From assembly GCA_019695115.1 (NCBI GenBank), contig JAIBAP010000001.1:124001-188000 (forward strand): a DNA stretch of 64,000 nt, given 5' to 3'. This stretch comes from Caldilineales bacterium. GTDB lineage: Bacteria; Chloroflexota; Anaerolineae; J102. The notes below the pieces were generated by a model. That model saw only the letters and a list, made by a program, of their open reading frames with translations, made no database searches and was not told where the DNA came from. The translations under genes and the position numbers were made by a program. Positions 1-9,883 of the stretch are shown here, one piece after another. How positions within the stretch are numbered: the stretch's first letter is position 1; each line of letters opens with the position of its first letter.

Positions 1-59
1 AGAAGCTGAAGGCGGTGGAGAAGGCGCTGGCGGTGGCGCTGGATCTGCCTGTTCGCTGA
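1..59 (+). CDS. C-terminal end of an unidentified protein (partial)
   Basis: An open frame enters from the left edge and stops at TGA 57-59. It reads KLKAVEKALAVALDLPVR, an amphipathic helix-like tail. Only about 18 residues are visible, so no function can be given. It points toward the leftward methyltransferase gene, so the two are convergent. Confidence 0.4.
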   Translation, partial: KLKAVEKALAVALDLPVR

Positions 60-66
60 TCTTGGT

Positions 67-94
67 ACGCGGATGAACGCGGAGAAACGCGGAT
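67..94. repeat. Short degenerate direct repeat (ACGCGGAtgA type)
   Basis: Three near-copies of an ACGCGGA-centred 10-base unit lie in the short gap between the two convergent genes. The reverse complement of the same kind of sequence (AATCCGTG units) occurs at 19464-19493, so this is a dispersed family and not a local accident. Confidence 0.5.
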
Positions 95-99
95 AGCTA

Positions 100-648
100 T
101 TATTGGCAGGTCGGGCAGCCTTCGACATCGACGGTGGCGGCAAGGATGGCATCGGTGAGGGCGGCGGAGTCGCAGTCGAGGAAGCCGGTGGCGCCGCAGC
201 GGCGGCAAGCGTACCATCCCGCCCTCACGTCCGCAAACGCTGCGCCCGGCCCCAGATCGATGACCTCCACCCCCATCCGCCAGCGGGCATTGGTGACCAG
301 ACGCTGGCAACCGGCGGCGCGCAGCTTCTGTACATAGAGGGCATAGTGCGTGCAATGCCGCATCAGCAGCACGGTCAGGGTCACGCCGGGCGGGATCGGT
401 TCGCTGCGGGCATCGGTGCAGCGGGCGTGCAGGTTGGGCGGGAGCGGGAAAACGGCGCCAGCGAGCACATCCGGCTGGTTCTCCCAGGCGAAAACGCGCC
501 GGGCGACAGACGCCAACCGCCGCGCCAGCCGCAAATCCCCGGCCCCGATCTCCAGGACGACATCGGTGGGGTGGACGGCAGCCAGCACGGCGGCGTAGGT
601 GGCCTCGTCGTAGGGCGCCCAGCGCGCTTCCCAACTATCCAGGGACAT
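100..648 (-). CDS. SAM-dependent methyltransferase-like protein with Cys-pair C terminus
   Basis: This 182-residue protein has a class I methyltransferase motif I near residues 30-40 (VVLEIGAGDLRLARRL) followed by an acidic strand end (FAWE), as expected for a SAM-binding Rossmann fold. The C-terminal third has two Cys pairs (CRRC near 147-150 and CPTC at the extreme end) that could form a zinc site. The start lies 3 bases after the glpC stop, so it is probably the last gene of the glycerol operon. The substrate is unknown. The fold assignment rests on motif I only, because later motifs are weak. Confidence 0.65.
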   Translation of the reverse strand: MSLDSWEARWAPYDEATYAAVLAAVHPTDVVLEIGAGDLRLARRLASVARRVFAWENQPDVLAGAVFPLPPNLHARCTDARSEPIPPGVTLTVLLMRHCTHYALYVQKLRAAGCQRLVTNARWRMGVEVIDLGPGAAFADVRAGWYACRRCGATGFLDCDSAALTDAILAATVDVEGCPTCQ

Positions 649-651
649 CGC

Positions 652-1920
652 TCAGGCCGTGGTCAACTTCCGCTTCTCCAAATCATACAGCCCATAGGCC
701 GCGGCCAGCACCTCGATCGGGTGGCGGCAGGGGAGACCGGTGCCGGCTTCGATCTGCCAGCGACAGGTCTCGGAGGTGCAGGCCGTCATCTTGACGGCGT
801 CGCCCTGCTCGCGCACGAAGCGGAACAACTCCTCGCCCACGTCCATGGCGATCTGGTATTTCTCTTTCTTGTAGACGTAGGTGCCGGCGCCGCCGCAACA
901 GCGGGCGCAACTCTCGCGCAGGTCGAGGCCGGGGATCAGCGAGAGCACCTCCATCACCGGTGAGCCGAGGTGATGGGCGCGGTACTGGCAGGGGGCGTGA
1001 TAGGGCAGCACCATGTCCAACCGCTTGAAGTCGGTGCGCAGTTGGCCCTGGTCGTACAGGTCGCGCAACCACTCGAACATATCCCACACCGCCATCTTCA
1101 GGTCATGGGCGGGTTGGGTGTGGATGTCGAGCATGTCCGGCGCTTCTTCTTTCAGGGTCAGGGTGCAGCTGGTGCTGGTGCCGACGATGACATGGCCCTG
1201 TTGGGCCAGCGGCGCCAGCTTCTCCAGGTTGCCCTGGTGATATTTTTCGGCGGTCGGGAAGTCGGCGTTGTTCAACAGCGGCAGGCCGCAGCAGTTCTGC
1301 GGCGGGACGATGACTTCGTAGCCGTGGTGCTCGAACACCGCCACCGCCGCCTTGCCCACGAACGGCTCGTAGTACATGGTCGAACAGCCGTGGAAATAGA
1401 CCACCTTCTTATCCGCTTTCAGGCGCTGGCCGGCCGTGCGCTGAAGCCAGGAAGCAAACGTGCCCTCGGTGCTCCAGCGCGGCATCTGCGCCTGGCTGGA
1501 AATGCCCATCACTTTCTCGGCCATCGTCCGCGCCAGGCCGTTGTTCATGGCAAAGTTGGCCAGGCCGGGGGCGATCATGCCCATCCGCCCCAGCATATCG
1601 CTGCGCCCCAGCAGCCGGTTGCGCAAGGGGATGCCGTGCTCGGCGGCAAGGGCGGCGCGGGCGCGGGTATTGATCTCGGCGATGCGCACCCCGGTCGGGC
1701 AGACTTCGTTGCAGACGCGGCAGCCAGAGCAGTAGTCGACCGAATGGTCGGGTGAGTGCGGTTGGCCGTTCTCGCGAAAGCGTTGGGCCTGGGGGCCGAC
1801 ATATTTGGGGCCGGGGAAAAGGTCGGTGACCTCAGCAACCGGACAATAGCTGCTACAGATATTGCACTTGATGCATTCGTCCAGGGTAGGGCCTACCGAT
1901 TCCCAGCTTGTTGTGTGCAT
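652..1920 (-). CDS. glpC: Anaerobic glycerol-3-phosphate dehydrogenase subunit C
   Basis: GlpC is the membrane-associated iron-sulfur subunit that passes electrons from GlpAB to the quinone pool. The 422-residue protein has two N-terminal 4Fe-4S motifs (CIKCNICSSYCPVAE and CSGCRVCNEVCPTG), then two CCG-type cysteine-rich domains (NCCGLPLL and ARCCGGAGTY). The frame stays open upstream to 2007, but that extension is encoded by a heptad repeat tract. The ATG at 1920 (MHTTSWES) gives the family N terminus. It is the third gene of glpABC and is followed after 3 bases by a methyltransferase gene. Confidence 0.93.
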   Translation of the reverse strand: MHTTSWESVGPTLDECIKCNICSSYCPVAEVTDLFPGPKYVGPQAQRFRENGQPHSPDHSVDYCSGCRVCNEVCPTGVRIAEINTRARAALAAEHGIPLRNRLLGRSDMLGRMGMIAPGLANFAMNNGLARTMAEKVMGISSQAQMPRWSTEGTFASWLQRTAGQRLKADKKVVYFHGCSTMYYEPFVGKAAVAVFEHHGYEVIVPPQNCCGLPLLNNADFPTAEKYHQGNLEKLAPLAQQGHVIVGTSTSCTLTLKEEAPDMLDIHTQPAHDLKMAVWDMFEWLRDLYDQGQLRTDFKRLDMVLPYHAPCQYRAHHLGSPVMEVLSLIPGLDLRESCARCCGGAGTYVYKKEKYQIAMDVGEELFRFVREQGDAVKMTACTSETCRWQIEAGTGLPCRHPIEVLAAAYGLYDLEKRKLTTA

Positions 1921-1931
1921 AAGAGGTTCCT

Positions 1932-2010
1932 TGTTTCGTATTTCGTGTTTCGTGTTGCGTATTGCGTATCGATTGAGTTGTTTTACGGAATACGCAACAC
2001 GCAACACGTA
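1932..2010. repeat. Inverted pair of heptad repeat arrays between glpB and glpC
   Basis: Heptads of the TTTCGTR/TTGCGTA type at about 1935-1968 face complementary heptads at 1991-2010. Arms 1949-1968 and 1991-2010 can pair over about 20 bp with two mismatches, leaving a 22-base loop. The tract fills the gap between the glpB stop and the glpC start, inside the operon. It could be a polarity or stability hairpin in the glpABC transcript (inference). Confidence 0.75.
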
Positions 2011-3288
2011 TCACTTCCTGCTCATCTGCGCAATTCTTAGACCTGCGGCATAGCCGGTAGCCAGGGCTGCGCCTTCCAGACTGCGCTGCAGGATGGGGTT
2101 GTCGTTGGCCAGCAGGTCGCCCACAGCCCAGAGATTGTCGTAAACCAGATTGCCGGCCCCCTCCAGTGGCTGCATCCGGGCGTCGGTCAGCACCCCGCCA
2201 GTGTAGACGGGATGGCCGTCGGGGTTGATGAAGGCCGGCCGGAACCATTTGCTGCGCTGCTGGGGCGTAGTCAGGGGCAGGTCGAAGATCACTTCCCACA
2301 CCCGGCCGGTGTGGTCGCTGTCAAAGCCGCCGCCCATGATCCCACCCGTGGCCAGCACGAACTGCTGGGCCGAGTGCTTGAGCGGCCGGGCGGTGGTCGC
2401 GGTCTCCACCCACTCGATATGGCCGTTGCGGGTGGCGGCCCCCCTGGCTTCGAGGCCAATCTCGACTCGCACGCCCATCTGCCGCAGTCTGTCGCGCAGG
2501 GCCATGTACAGGCGCATTCCCGGCACACTGGGCGGCAGGGTGGGGATCTCGAACACGGGCGCGCCAACCTGTTGTTGCACATCGGCCCAGGCTTTCGTGG
2601 GGGCCTCCAGGCCGAGGATGGGAGGCAGGCCCACGCGCTCACCTGGCTGCACGATTTTCTTGATCGCCGCCGCCAATTTGCCACGACGGGCGGGGTCGTC
2701 CATCCCTTGCGCCTGCTGGACGGTGTTGCTATCGTTGCGGTCGGTGAGCAGGTCGAACGGCAGCAGGGCCGCCCGCGCCCGTTGCCCGGCTTTGCCCAGG
2801 TTTTCGGCCACCAGGTGGGGATAGAAATCTCGCAAGCCGGCGAAGCCAACGATCAGCATCGGCTCGTCGCGGCTCAGGTCGCCGGCCAGCTGCGACTGGG
2901 GGGCCAGAAAGGTAGGGCGGGCGGCGCCGACGGCGGTGGGGAGCAGGAGGTTGTCGCCGGAGGTTTGTGCGCCGATATAGGGCAGACCCATGTCCGAGGT
3001 CAGAGCGGCGAAGCTATCCAACGCCGCCTGCACCTGCCTGGCGCCCAGAAGCGCATAGGGGTGCTGGGGCTGGTTCTCGGCCAGCCAGCCGGCGATGAAA
3101 TCGAGAGGGCGGGCGATGGGCCGCTGGGGATCCAACGGCGCATAGCCGAAAAGGTCGATCGTGCCTGCGCCCCAGTGCAGCGATCCCAGGCCCTTGGCAA
3201 TGACTTTGGCCTTCAAACCGGTCTGGGCGACGGTGTAGGCGGCCGTCAGCCCGCTGAGACCGGCGCCGATGACGAGGACATCGTTCAT
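2011..3288 (-). CDS. glpB: Anaerobic glycerol-3-phosphate dehydrogenase subunit B
   Basis: GlpB is the FAD/FMN-containing subunit that pairs with GlpA. The 425-residue protein begins MNDVLVIGAGLSGLTAAYT, a dinucleotide-binding fold, and carries a second glycine-rich flavin motif near the middle (FVLATGGIMGGGFDSD). The ATG at 3288 overlaps the glpA stop by 4 bases (ATGA), showing translational coupling, so the much longer upstream frame is not used. Its stop abuts the repeat tract before glpC. Confidence 0.92.
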   Translation of the reverse strand: MNDVLVIGAGLSGLTAAYTVAQTGLKAKVIAKGLGSLHWGAGTIDLFGYAPLDPQRPIARPLDFIAGWLAENQPQHPYALLGARQVQAALDSFAALTSDMGLPYIGAQTSGDNLLLPTAVGAARPTFLAPQSQLAGDLSRDEPMLIVGFAGLRDFYPHLVAENLGKAGQRARAALLPFDLLTDRNDSNTVQQAQGMDDPARRGKLAAAIKKIVQPGERVGLPPILGLEAPTKAWADVQQQVGAPVFEIPTLPPSVPGMRLYMALRDRLRQMGVRVEIGLEARGAATRNGHIEWVETATTARPLKHSAQQFVLATGGIMGGGFDSDHTGRVWEVIFDLPLTTPQQRSKWFRPAFINPDGHPVYTGGVLTDARMQPLEGAGNLVYDNLWAVGDLLANDNPILQRSLEGAALATGYAAGLRIAQMSRK

Positions 3289-5045
3289 TTGGGCGCCTCC
3301 AGTTTGTCGTTGGGCGTGGTGTCGTAGTGGTAGAAGTCGGTCAGTGGGCTGCTCAGGTCGGATTCGGGCAGGTGATCGACGTTGAGCAGGCTGAGGTAGA
3401 TCATCTCGTCCAGCCGCTCCTGCTTGAGTTGCTGGCCCCAAAGGATGGGGGTGACGCCTTTCCAGCGTTCTTGCAGGAAGTCGCGCAGCAGGAGGTTGGG
3501 GTTGAACAGGACCGGGAGCGCGCCGGCGGCCTGGCGAAGGATGCTCGTCGGCCCGGTCTGCCGTTTGGGTGACTGCACATAGGCCACATCCCAATTGGCG
3601 GCCTCGCTGGTTTGCTCGCCCGCTTCGCCCGACCAGGCCCCGGCCTGGCCCAGCTCATGGATGATGCCCACCGACCGATAGGTGCACCACCCGCCCTGGC
3701 ATGGCCCCATGCCCAGCCGCACATCACGGCGCAGATCGTCGAGGGTGAGGGTGGGGTTATTCCGGGCCGCGGCTTCCAACATCGGACGAGTCACCAGCTC
3801 GCATTCGCACACAAGCTGGCCCTGCAAATGGGCGTCTTCGATCTCGTGCAGGCGATGGCCGAGCCAGTAATGCCCCTGCTCGGCGCCGGGGACGGTGGAC
3901 TGGGCGGTCACGCAGGCTTTGCGTGCGCCCAGTTGCTCGCAGGCTTTGTCCACCGTCTTCTCGGCCATCAGCCGAAAGGTCGTCCACTTGCCGCCGGTGA
4001 TGGTGAGGAAACCGGCGACGTTGTGCCGGGCCTTGTGATCCAAGAGGGCGAACTGCCGCGTGGCCTCGCGGCTGGCCCCGGCATAATCTTCCTGATACAG
4101 CGGCCGCACACCCGCCCAGGCCCGCACCACTCGCGCCTGGCTGATGCCGGGGATCAGGCGTTCGCCTTCGTCCAGCATCAGTTGCACTTCCCACGGCTCG
4201 ATGCGCAGGTTTTCGGGGTCGGTCACGCGTTCGTCGGTGGTGCCGATCACGGCCACGGTGTGCACTGGCACGATGATGTCGCCATCGGATGGCTTTTTGC
4301 AGCGGTTCAACACCGTGTTGGTGAGGCGATGGCTCATGGCCACCATCGTGCCCTTGCCGGGGACGACGCTGATCGTGATCCTGGCCAACCCGGTGACTTT
4401 GTTGGCCCAGGCGCCGGTGGCGTTGATGACCATCTGGCTGCGGATTTCGATCTCCTCCCCCCGCGCGACATCGCGCACCCGCGCCCCCACCACCCGCCGG
4501 CCCCCGTCGTCCGGGACGATGATCAGATCGACCAGCTCGTGATAGTTGAGGATGCGCGCGCCGGCCAGCCGCGCCGCCTGAGCAGTGGCATGGGTGGCCA
4601 GAAAGCTGTCGGCCGAGCCATCGGGGACCTCGAACACCCGGCTGAGGCGCCGATTGAGCAGCGGCTCGCGGCGCAGGGCCTCGGCAACCGAGATTTCGGC
4701 GCAATCGACGCCGGTCTTGACGCACCCTTCGAGGAATTTGTCCGGGTACTCGCCTTCGTCTTCGGGCGTGACGACGAAAAAGCCGCCGGTGTCTTCGATG
4801 CAGTGAGTGTGGGTTCTGCGCAGAATGCGGTTTTCGTGAATGCACTCGGTGGCGCTTACCGGGTCTTTGACCACGTAGCGGCCGCCGCTGTGCAGCAGAC
4901 CGTGATAACGGCCTGTGGTGCCGTGGGTAAGGTCGCGCTTTTCGACCAGCACAACCTGGAAACCGCGCAAAGCGGCATCCCAGGCCACCCCTGTGCCGGT
5001 GGCGCCGCCGCCAACGACCAGGATTTCAGTTTCGATGCGCTTCAT
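3285..5045 (-). CDS. glpA: Anaerobic glycerol-3-phosphate dehydrogenase subunit A
   Basis: GlpA is the catalytic FAD subunit oxidising sn-glycerol-3-phosphate to dihydroxyacetone phosphate. It has the N-terminal FAD motif EILVVGGGATGTGVAWDAAL, the family signature GTTGRYHGLLHSGGRYV, and a C-terminal BFD-like [2Fe-2S] region (CECE near residue 415, then GMGPCQGGWC). The BFD region separates GlpA from aerobic GlpD. Length is about 586 residues from ATG 5045; an upstream ATG at 5069 is also in frame, and neither has a clear Shine-Dalgarno sequence. It is coupled to glpB by a 4-base overlap. Confidence 0.94.
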   Translation of the reverse strand: MKRIETEILVVGGGATGTGVAWDAALRGFQVVLVEKRDLTHGTTGRYHGLLHSGGRYVVKDPVSATECIHENRILRRTHTHCIEDTGGFFVVTPEDEGEYPDKFLEGCVKTGVDCAEISVAEALRREPLLNRRLSRVFEVPDGSADSFLATHATAQAARLAGARILNYHELVDLIIVPDDGGRRVVGARVRDVARGEEIEIRSQMVINATGAWANKVTGLARITISVVPGKGTMVAMSHRLTNTVLNRCKKPSDGDIIVPVHTVAVIGTTDERVTDPENLRIEPWEVQLMLDEGERLIPGISQARVVRAWAGVRPLYQEDYAGASREATRQFALLDHKARHNVAGFLTITGGKWTTFRLMAEKTVDKACEQLGARKACVTAQSTVPGAEQGHYWLGHRLHEIEDAHLQGQLVCECELVTRPMLEAAARNNPTLTLDDLRRDVRLGMGPCQGGWCTYRSVGIIHELGQAGAWSGEAGEQTSEAANWDVAYVQSPKRQTGPTSILRQAAGALPVLFNPNLLLRDFLQERWKGVTPILWGQQLKQERLDEMIYLSLLNVDHLPESDLSSPLTDFYHYDTTPNDKLEAPK

Positions 5046-5069
5046 TGTTAGATTTTCCGTCGTCTGCAC

Positions 5070-5112
5070 CCAGAAAAACGGGGCGCCCCGTGTGAAGCGC
5101 CCCGTTTTCTGG
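5070..5112. terminator. Hairpin terminator between glpK and glpA
   Basis: Arms 5070-5086 and 5097-5112 form a stem of about 16 bp (CCAGAAAAACGGGGCGC against GCGCCCCGTTTTCTGG, one A bulge) with a loop of about 10 bases. On the minus strand it starts 10 bases after the glpK stop and has T-rich ends. It probably ends or attenuates the glpF-dhaKL-glpK transcript before glpABC. No separate glpA promoter was identified. Confidence 0.75.
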
Positions 5113-5121
5113 AAGAGGGAA

Positions 5122-6615
5122 TTACTCGTCCAGCCAGTTCATCGAGCGCTGGACGGCCTTGAGCCAGCCCTTGTACAGGCTAGCGCGGGTGGCATCGTCC
5201 ATGGCCGGGTTCCAGGTGTGGTCGATCTGCCAGTTCTGGCGCAGGTCTTCCAGGTTGCCCCAGTAGCCAGTCGCCAGGCCGGCGGCATAGGCCGCGCCCA
5301 GAGCCGTCGTTTCGGCCACCACCGGGCGCACCACCGGCACGTCGAGGATGTCGGACTGGAACTGCATCAGGGTGTTGTTGTAGACCATGCCGCCATCTAC
5401 CTTCAGCGCCGTCAGCTTGACGCCGGAGTCTTTCTCCATGGCATCGAGCACTTCGCGCGTCTGGTAGGCAGTCGCTTCCAGGGCGGCGCGGCACATGTGG
5501 TACTTGTTGATGTAGCGCGTCAGGCCGACGATGGCGCCGCGGGCGCTGGACTGCCAGTAAGGGGCGAAGAGGCCAGAGAAGGCGGGGACGAAGTAGATGC
5601 CGCCGCTGTCGGGAACCTGCTTGGCATAGTCTTCGATGTGCTTGGAGAAATCGAAGAAGTCCATGTTGTCGCGCAGCCACTGCACCAGGGCGCCGGTGAT
5701 GGCGATGGAGCCTTCCAGACAGTAGACGGCCGGGGCGCTGCCCATCTTGTAGCCCAGGGTGGTGAGCAGGCCGCTGTTGCTGGGCACGGGCGAGGTGCCG
5801 GTGTTGAGCAGCATGAAGCAGCCGGTGCCGTAGGTGTTCTTGGCTTCGCCGACGCCGAAACAGGTCTGGCCGACGAGGGCGGCTTGCTGGTCGCCCAGGT
5901 CGCCGCAGACGGGCACGCCGTTCCAATGGCCGTAGACGGCGGGGTCGCTGGAAGGACGGATGGTCGGCAGCATCTGCCGCGGGATGCCCATGGTGGCCAG
6001 GATGCCATCGTCCCAGTCCAGGGTCTCCAGGTTCATCAGCATGGTGCGGCTGGCATTGGAGACATCGGTGACATGAGCGCCGCCGTTGGGGCCGCCGGTG
6101 ATGTTCCAGATCACCCAGGTGTCGATATTGCCGAAGAGGGCGTCGCCGCGTTCGGCGGCGGAACGCACACCATCGACATTGTCGAGGATCCATCGCACCT
6201 TGGGGCCGGAGAAATAGGTGGCCAGCGGCAGGCCGACTTTGCCACGGAACCGATCCTGACCGCCGTCCTTAGCCAACTCGTTGCAGATCTTGTCGGTGCG
6301 GGTGTCCTGCCAGACGATGGCGTTGAAGTACGGTTTGCCGGTGTTCTTGTTCCAGACGACGGTGGTCTCGCGCTGGTTGGTGACGCCAATGGCGGCCAGG
6401 TCGCCGGCGGTGAGACCGGCCTTCTTGAGGGCGCCGGCCATGACATCGTTGGTGCGGGCCATGATCTCCATCGGATCATGTTCGACATAGCCCGCCTGTG
6501 GATAGATCTGTTCGTGTTCCATTTGGTGCACACCGACAACACCGCCGCTGTGATCGAAGATCATGAAACGGGTGCTGGTGGTACCCTGATCGACTGCGCC
6601 TACGTATTTAGACAT
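5122..6615 (-). CDS. glpK: Glycerol kinase
   Basis: GlpK phosphorylates glycerol to sn-glycerol-3-phosphate, the substrate of GlpABC. The 497-residue protein has the usual length, the N-terminal phosphate-binding motif [16 protein letters not shown], the FGGY-family signature near residue 360 ([20 protein letters not shown]) and the ATP-site segment [19 protein letters not shown]. An AAGGAG ribosome binding site lies a few bases before the ATG. A hairpin terminator follows. Confidence 0.97.
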   Translation of the reverse strand: MSKYVGAVDQGTTSTRFMIFDHSGGVVGVHQMEHEQIYPQAGYVEHDPMEIMARTNDVMAGALKKAGLTAGDLAAIGVTNQRETTVVWNKNTGKPYFNAIVWQDTRTDKICNELAKDGGQDRFRGKVGLPLATYFSGPKVRWILDNVDGVRSAAERGDALFGNIDTWVIWNITGGPNGGAHVTDVSNASRTMLMNLETLDWDDGILATMGIPRQMLPTIRPSSDPAVYGHWNGVPVCGDLGDQQAALVGQTCFGVGEAKNTYGTGCFMLLNTGTSPVPSNSGLLTTLGYKMGSAPAVYCLEGSIAITGALVQWLRDNMDFFDFSKHIEDYAKQVPDSGGIYFVPAFSGLFAPYWQSSARGAIVGLTRYINKYHMCRAALEATAYQTREVLDAMEKDSGVKLTALKVDGGMVYNNTLMQFQSDILDVPVVRPVVAETTALGAAYAAGLATGYWGNLEDLRQNWQIDHTWNPAMDDATRASLYKGWLKAVQRSMNWLDE

Positions 6616-6722
6616 GGTGTCGAACTCCTTTGTTCAAGGCAATGGCGTTGGGTGCAACGCCGGTCGAGGATGGCAGGCAACGGCGCCTGTCATTGTTTGG
6701 GTGGATGGCCCACGGCTTGGGC

Positions 6723-7361
6723 TCATTGGTTCTCGCTGCCCAGGCTATCGGCCGCGCAGCGAATGAGAAGATAGGAGGAGGTGGCGCCGGGGTCCTGGTG
6801 GCCGATGCTGCGCTCGCCCAAGTAGCTGGCCCGGCCTTTGGTGGCCAACATGGGAATGGTGGCATTCATGCCCTGTTCGGCGGCGGCGGCGGCGGCTTCG
6901 AGGGCCGCGCTCAGGCTGGCGCCGTCCTCCACGGCCTGGCGTAAGGCCGCGCAGGCGGGGGTGAGGGCATCGACCATGGTCTTTTCGCCGGTGGCGGCCT
7001 TGCCGCGCTGTTGCACACCCGCCAGCCCGGCCTCCAGGGCGCCGGCGAAGTCCGATGCCGAAAGCTCCAGCTTGCCGTCGGTGGCGGCGCCGGCGCGCAT
7101 GAACAGGGTGCCATAGAGGGGGCCGCCGGCGCCGCCCACGGTGGAAACGAGCGTCATCCCCGTCTGCTTGAGGATGGCGCCGATGTCCTTGTCGGCGACG
7201 GCGGTCAGCTTATCGACGACGGCAGCGAAGCCACGGTCCATGTTGGCGCCGTGGTCGGCGTCGCCGATGGCCGAATCCAGACGGGTGAGATAGTCCTTGT
7301 TCTCGCCGAGCACCTGGCGGTAGCATTGCAGCCAGGAAAGGATGGCGTCGCGTGTGATCAC
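6723..7361 (-). CDS. dhaL: Dihydroxyacetone kinase, ADP-binding subunit DhaL
   Basis: DhaL supplies the nucleotide-binding half of the DhaKL kinase. The 212-residue protein has the Mg-binding signature IGDADHGANMDRGF near the N terminus, the glycine-rich GGAGGPLYGTLF loop and GERSIGHQDPGATSS near the C terminus. I place the start at GTG 7361 (VITRDAILSW), which matches the usual length of about 210. The frame continues to a TTG at 7418, but those residues are encoded by a repeat tract. In PTS-type systems DhaL keeps ADP bound and is rephosphorylated by DhaM; no dhaM is in the window. Confidence 0.9.
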   Translation of the reverse strand: MITRDAILSWLQCYRQVLGENKDYLTRLDSAIGDADHGANMDRGFAAVVDKLTAVADKDIGAILKQTGMTLVSTVGGAGGPLYGTLFMRAGAATDGKLELSASDFAGALEAGLAGVQQRGKAATGEKTMVDALTPACAALRQAVEDGASLSAALEAAAAAAEQGMNATIPMLATKGRASYLGERSIGHQDPGATSSYLLIRCAADSLGSENQ

Positions 7362-7395
7362 GGGTTGTCTCTTTTGGGGGGGCGGGGCAGATGGA

Positions 7396-7516
7396 GAGTC
7401 GCAGGTGGCAAGTCGCAAGTCGCAGGTGGCAGGTTCTTCGTTGATTGTTGATTGTTGACTGTTGACTGTTTTCTTGTCTACTTGTCTACCTGTTTCCTTG
7501 TCTACTTGCCTACTCG
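7396..7516. repeat. Composite short tandem-repeat tract between dhaK and dhaL
   Basis: Three blocks follow one another: block A, GGCAAGT/CGCAGGT heptads (7399-7433); block B, TGTTGAT/TGTTGAC heptads (7439-7469); block C, 8-base CTTGTCTA units (7472-7515). Together they fill most of the gap, up to 2 bases before the dhaK stop. Blocks of types A and C recur in the same order at 11207-11476. Confidence 0.85.
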
Positions 7517-7517
7517 A

Positions 7518-8513
<996 letters not shown>

Positions 8514-8586
8514 GGTCGAACCTCCGACTTACCTTCAGACAAGGTGGCCCTGAGGGTTGATTGCGCGTTTTGCATCGCCGACTGCG

Positions 8587-8610
8587 TGTACAGCGTCGGT
8601 GGACTGTACA
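8587..8610. promoter_or_regulatory. Paired TGTACA palindromes upstream of dhaK
   Basis: Two copies of the 6-base palindrome TGTACA lie 18 bases apart (8587-8592 and 8605-8610) in the 153-base glpF-dhaK gap. Spacing of about two helical turns is typical of dimeric regulator sites. The sites are short and no regulator gene is nearby, so this is only a candidate operator. Confidence 0.25.
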
Positions 8611-8666
8611 ACGACTTGCCGGCTTAACAGTCAGCGCGCATCTTCACCCCCAGGGCCGTACGGAAA

Positions 8667-9410
8667 CTACATCAGAGCGCCGAAGAGAAGGGCGGCGATG
8701 ACCGCGCCGACGATCGGGCCGACAACGGGGATCCAGGAGTAGCCCCAGTCGCTGCTGCCCTTACCAGGAATGGGCAAAAAGGCATGGGCGATACGGGGGC
8801 CCAGGTCGCGGGCCGGGTTGATGGCGTAGCCGGTGGGGCCGCCCAACGACAGACCGATCACCCAGACCAGGAACGCCACAGGGATGATGCCAAGCGCGCC
8901 CATGTTGAGCGAGAACGGCGAACCTGACATATCACCCGTCACACCTTTGATGCCCAGAATGCCGAACATGAGGGCGAAGGTGCCGATGATCTCGCAGACC
9001 AGGTTCCAGGCCGTGTTGCGGATGGCCGGGCCGGTGGAGAAAACCGCCAACTTGAGGCCAGGGTCCTTGGTCTCGGCCCAGTGCGGGAAGTAGGCCAGGA
9101 AGACCAGGATGGCGCCCAGGATGGCGCCGATGAACTGGCCGATGATGTAGATGGGAACGTCACCCCAGGAGGTCGAGCCGGCCAGCGCCAGGCCAATGGT
9201 GACGGCGGGATTCAGGTGCGCGCCGCTGACAGACGCGGCGATGTAAGCGCCCACGAACACCGCCATACCCCATGCCGTGGTGATGACGATCCAGCCTGAG
9301 CTATTGCCTTTGGTTTTCCCAAGCAACACGTTGGCCACCACGCCATCACCCAGCAGGATCAGGAACATGGTGCCGATGATTTCACCGATCAGGATATGAC
9401 CAGTAGTCAT
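8667..9410 (-). CDS. glpF: Glycerol facilitator (aquaglyceroporin)
   Basis: This 247-residue MIP-family channel has six hydrophobic membrane segments and both half-helix signatures, SGAHLNPAVT and the second NPAR box YAINPARDLGPR. The Asp after NPAR (NPARD) is the marker of glycerol-conducting members. Reported members let glycerol enter by facilitated diffusion, where GlpK traps it. A GAGGT ribosome binding site precedes the ATG at 9410. It is the first gene of the leftward glycerol locus. Confidence 0.95.
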   Translation of the reverse strand: MTTGHILIGEIIGTMFLILLGDGVVANVLLGKTKGNSSGWIVITTAWGMAVFVGAYIAASVSGAHLNPAVTIGLALAGSTSWGDVPIYIIGQFIGAILGAILVFLAYFPHWAETKDPGLKLAVFSTGPAIRNTAWNLVCEIIGTFALMFGILGIKGVTGDMSGSPFSLNMGALGIIPVAFLVWVIGLSLGGPTGYAINPARDLGPRIAHAFLPIPGKGSSDWGYSWIPVVGPIVGAVIAALLFGALM

Positions 9411-9651
9411 GTTCTACCTCGTTGTAGAAAGAGTGAGAAGAGGATGTCGAGCAATGAACGAACAACGTCCGACTCTTTAGAACTGCCACAGGTGTCGCTA
9501 TTCGGTTGTCAGGCGCCTCCTTTCCCCAATCCCTTTGCCCCTGGGCGAATGCCCCCTGGCTGTCTCGCCCAACCCAACGTTCGGAATCCGCGCGTGCCAG
9601 CACTGCCGGGGAGCAGGAACGTCAAGGCACATGACCGGAGGGGAGTACATC

Positions 9652-9807
9652 ATGCCAGACTCTGAACGCGAAGGGAGCTACGGATCAACAGCGCCGGCTA
9701 TCGAAAACGGCGCCATTGGGGGCTATGAAACTAGAGGCGAGGGCGACACGCGGGGTCGATTGGATCCGCAGGCGCCATCGCCGGCGAGCTCTGTCAGTTC
9801 AACCTGA
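9652..9807 (+). CDS. Possible 51-residue small protein or gene remnant
   Basis: In the 473-base divergent-looking gap between glpF and radC, a short rightward frame starts at ATG 9652 with a strong GGAGGGGA ribosome binding site 6 bases upstream. It encodes MPDSEREGSYGSTAPAIEN at its N terminus and ends at TGA 9807. The segment PAIENGAIG followed by GVDWI in the +1 frame resembles the N terminus of GH15 glycosidases (IEN..IGD...GSIDW), so it may be a frameshifted remnant. Both readings are weak. Confidence 0.3.
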   Translation: MPDSEREGSYGSTAPAIENGAIGGYETRGEGDTRGRLDPQAPSPASSVSST

Positions 9808-9821
9808 TCTGACAAGCGGGG

Positions 9822-9850
9822 AGTATAGCAGCCGTTCCCCGCAAATGCAA
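9822..9850 (-). promoter_or_regulatory. Candidate sigma70-type promoter for the glycerol locus
   Basis: On the minus strand a TTGCAT -35 box (9845-9850), a 17-base spacer and a TATACT -10 box (9822-9827) point toward glpF. This implies a leader of about 400 bases before the glpF ATG. The boxes sit beside a small inverted repeat (GCGGGGA 9816-9822 / TCCCCGC 9836-9842). The rest of the gap 9411-9883 holds no other feature I can support except the small frame at 9652. Confidence 0.45.
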
Positions 9851-9883
9851 ATCCTGATGACTTGGTTGTGAACGCTAACAATA

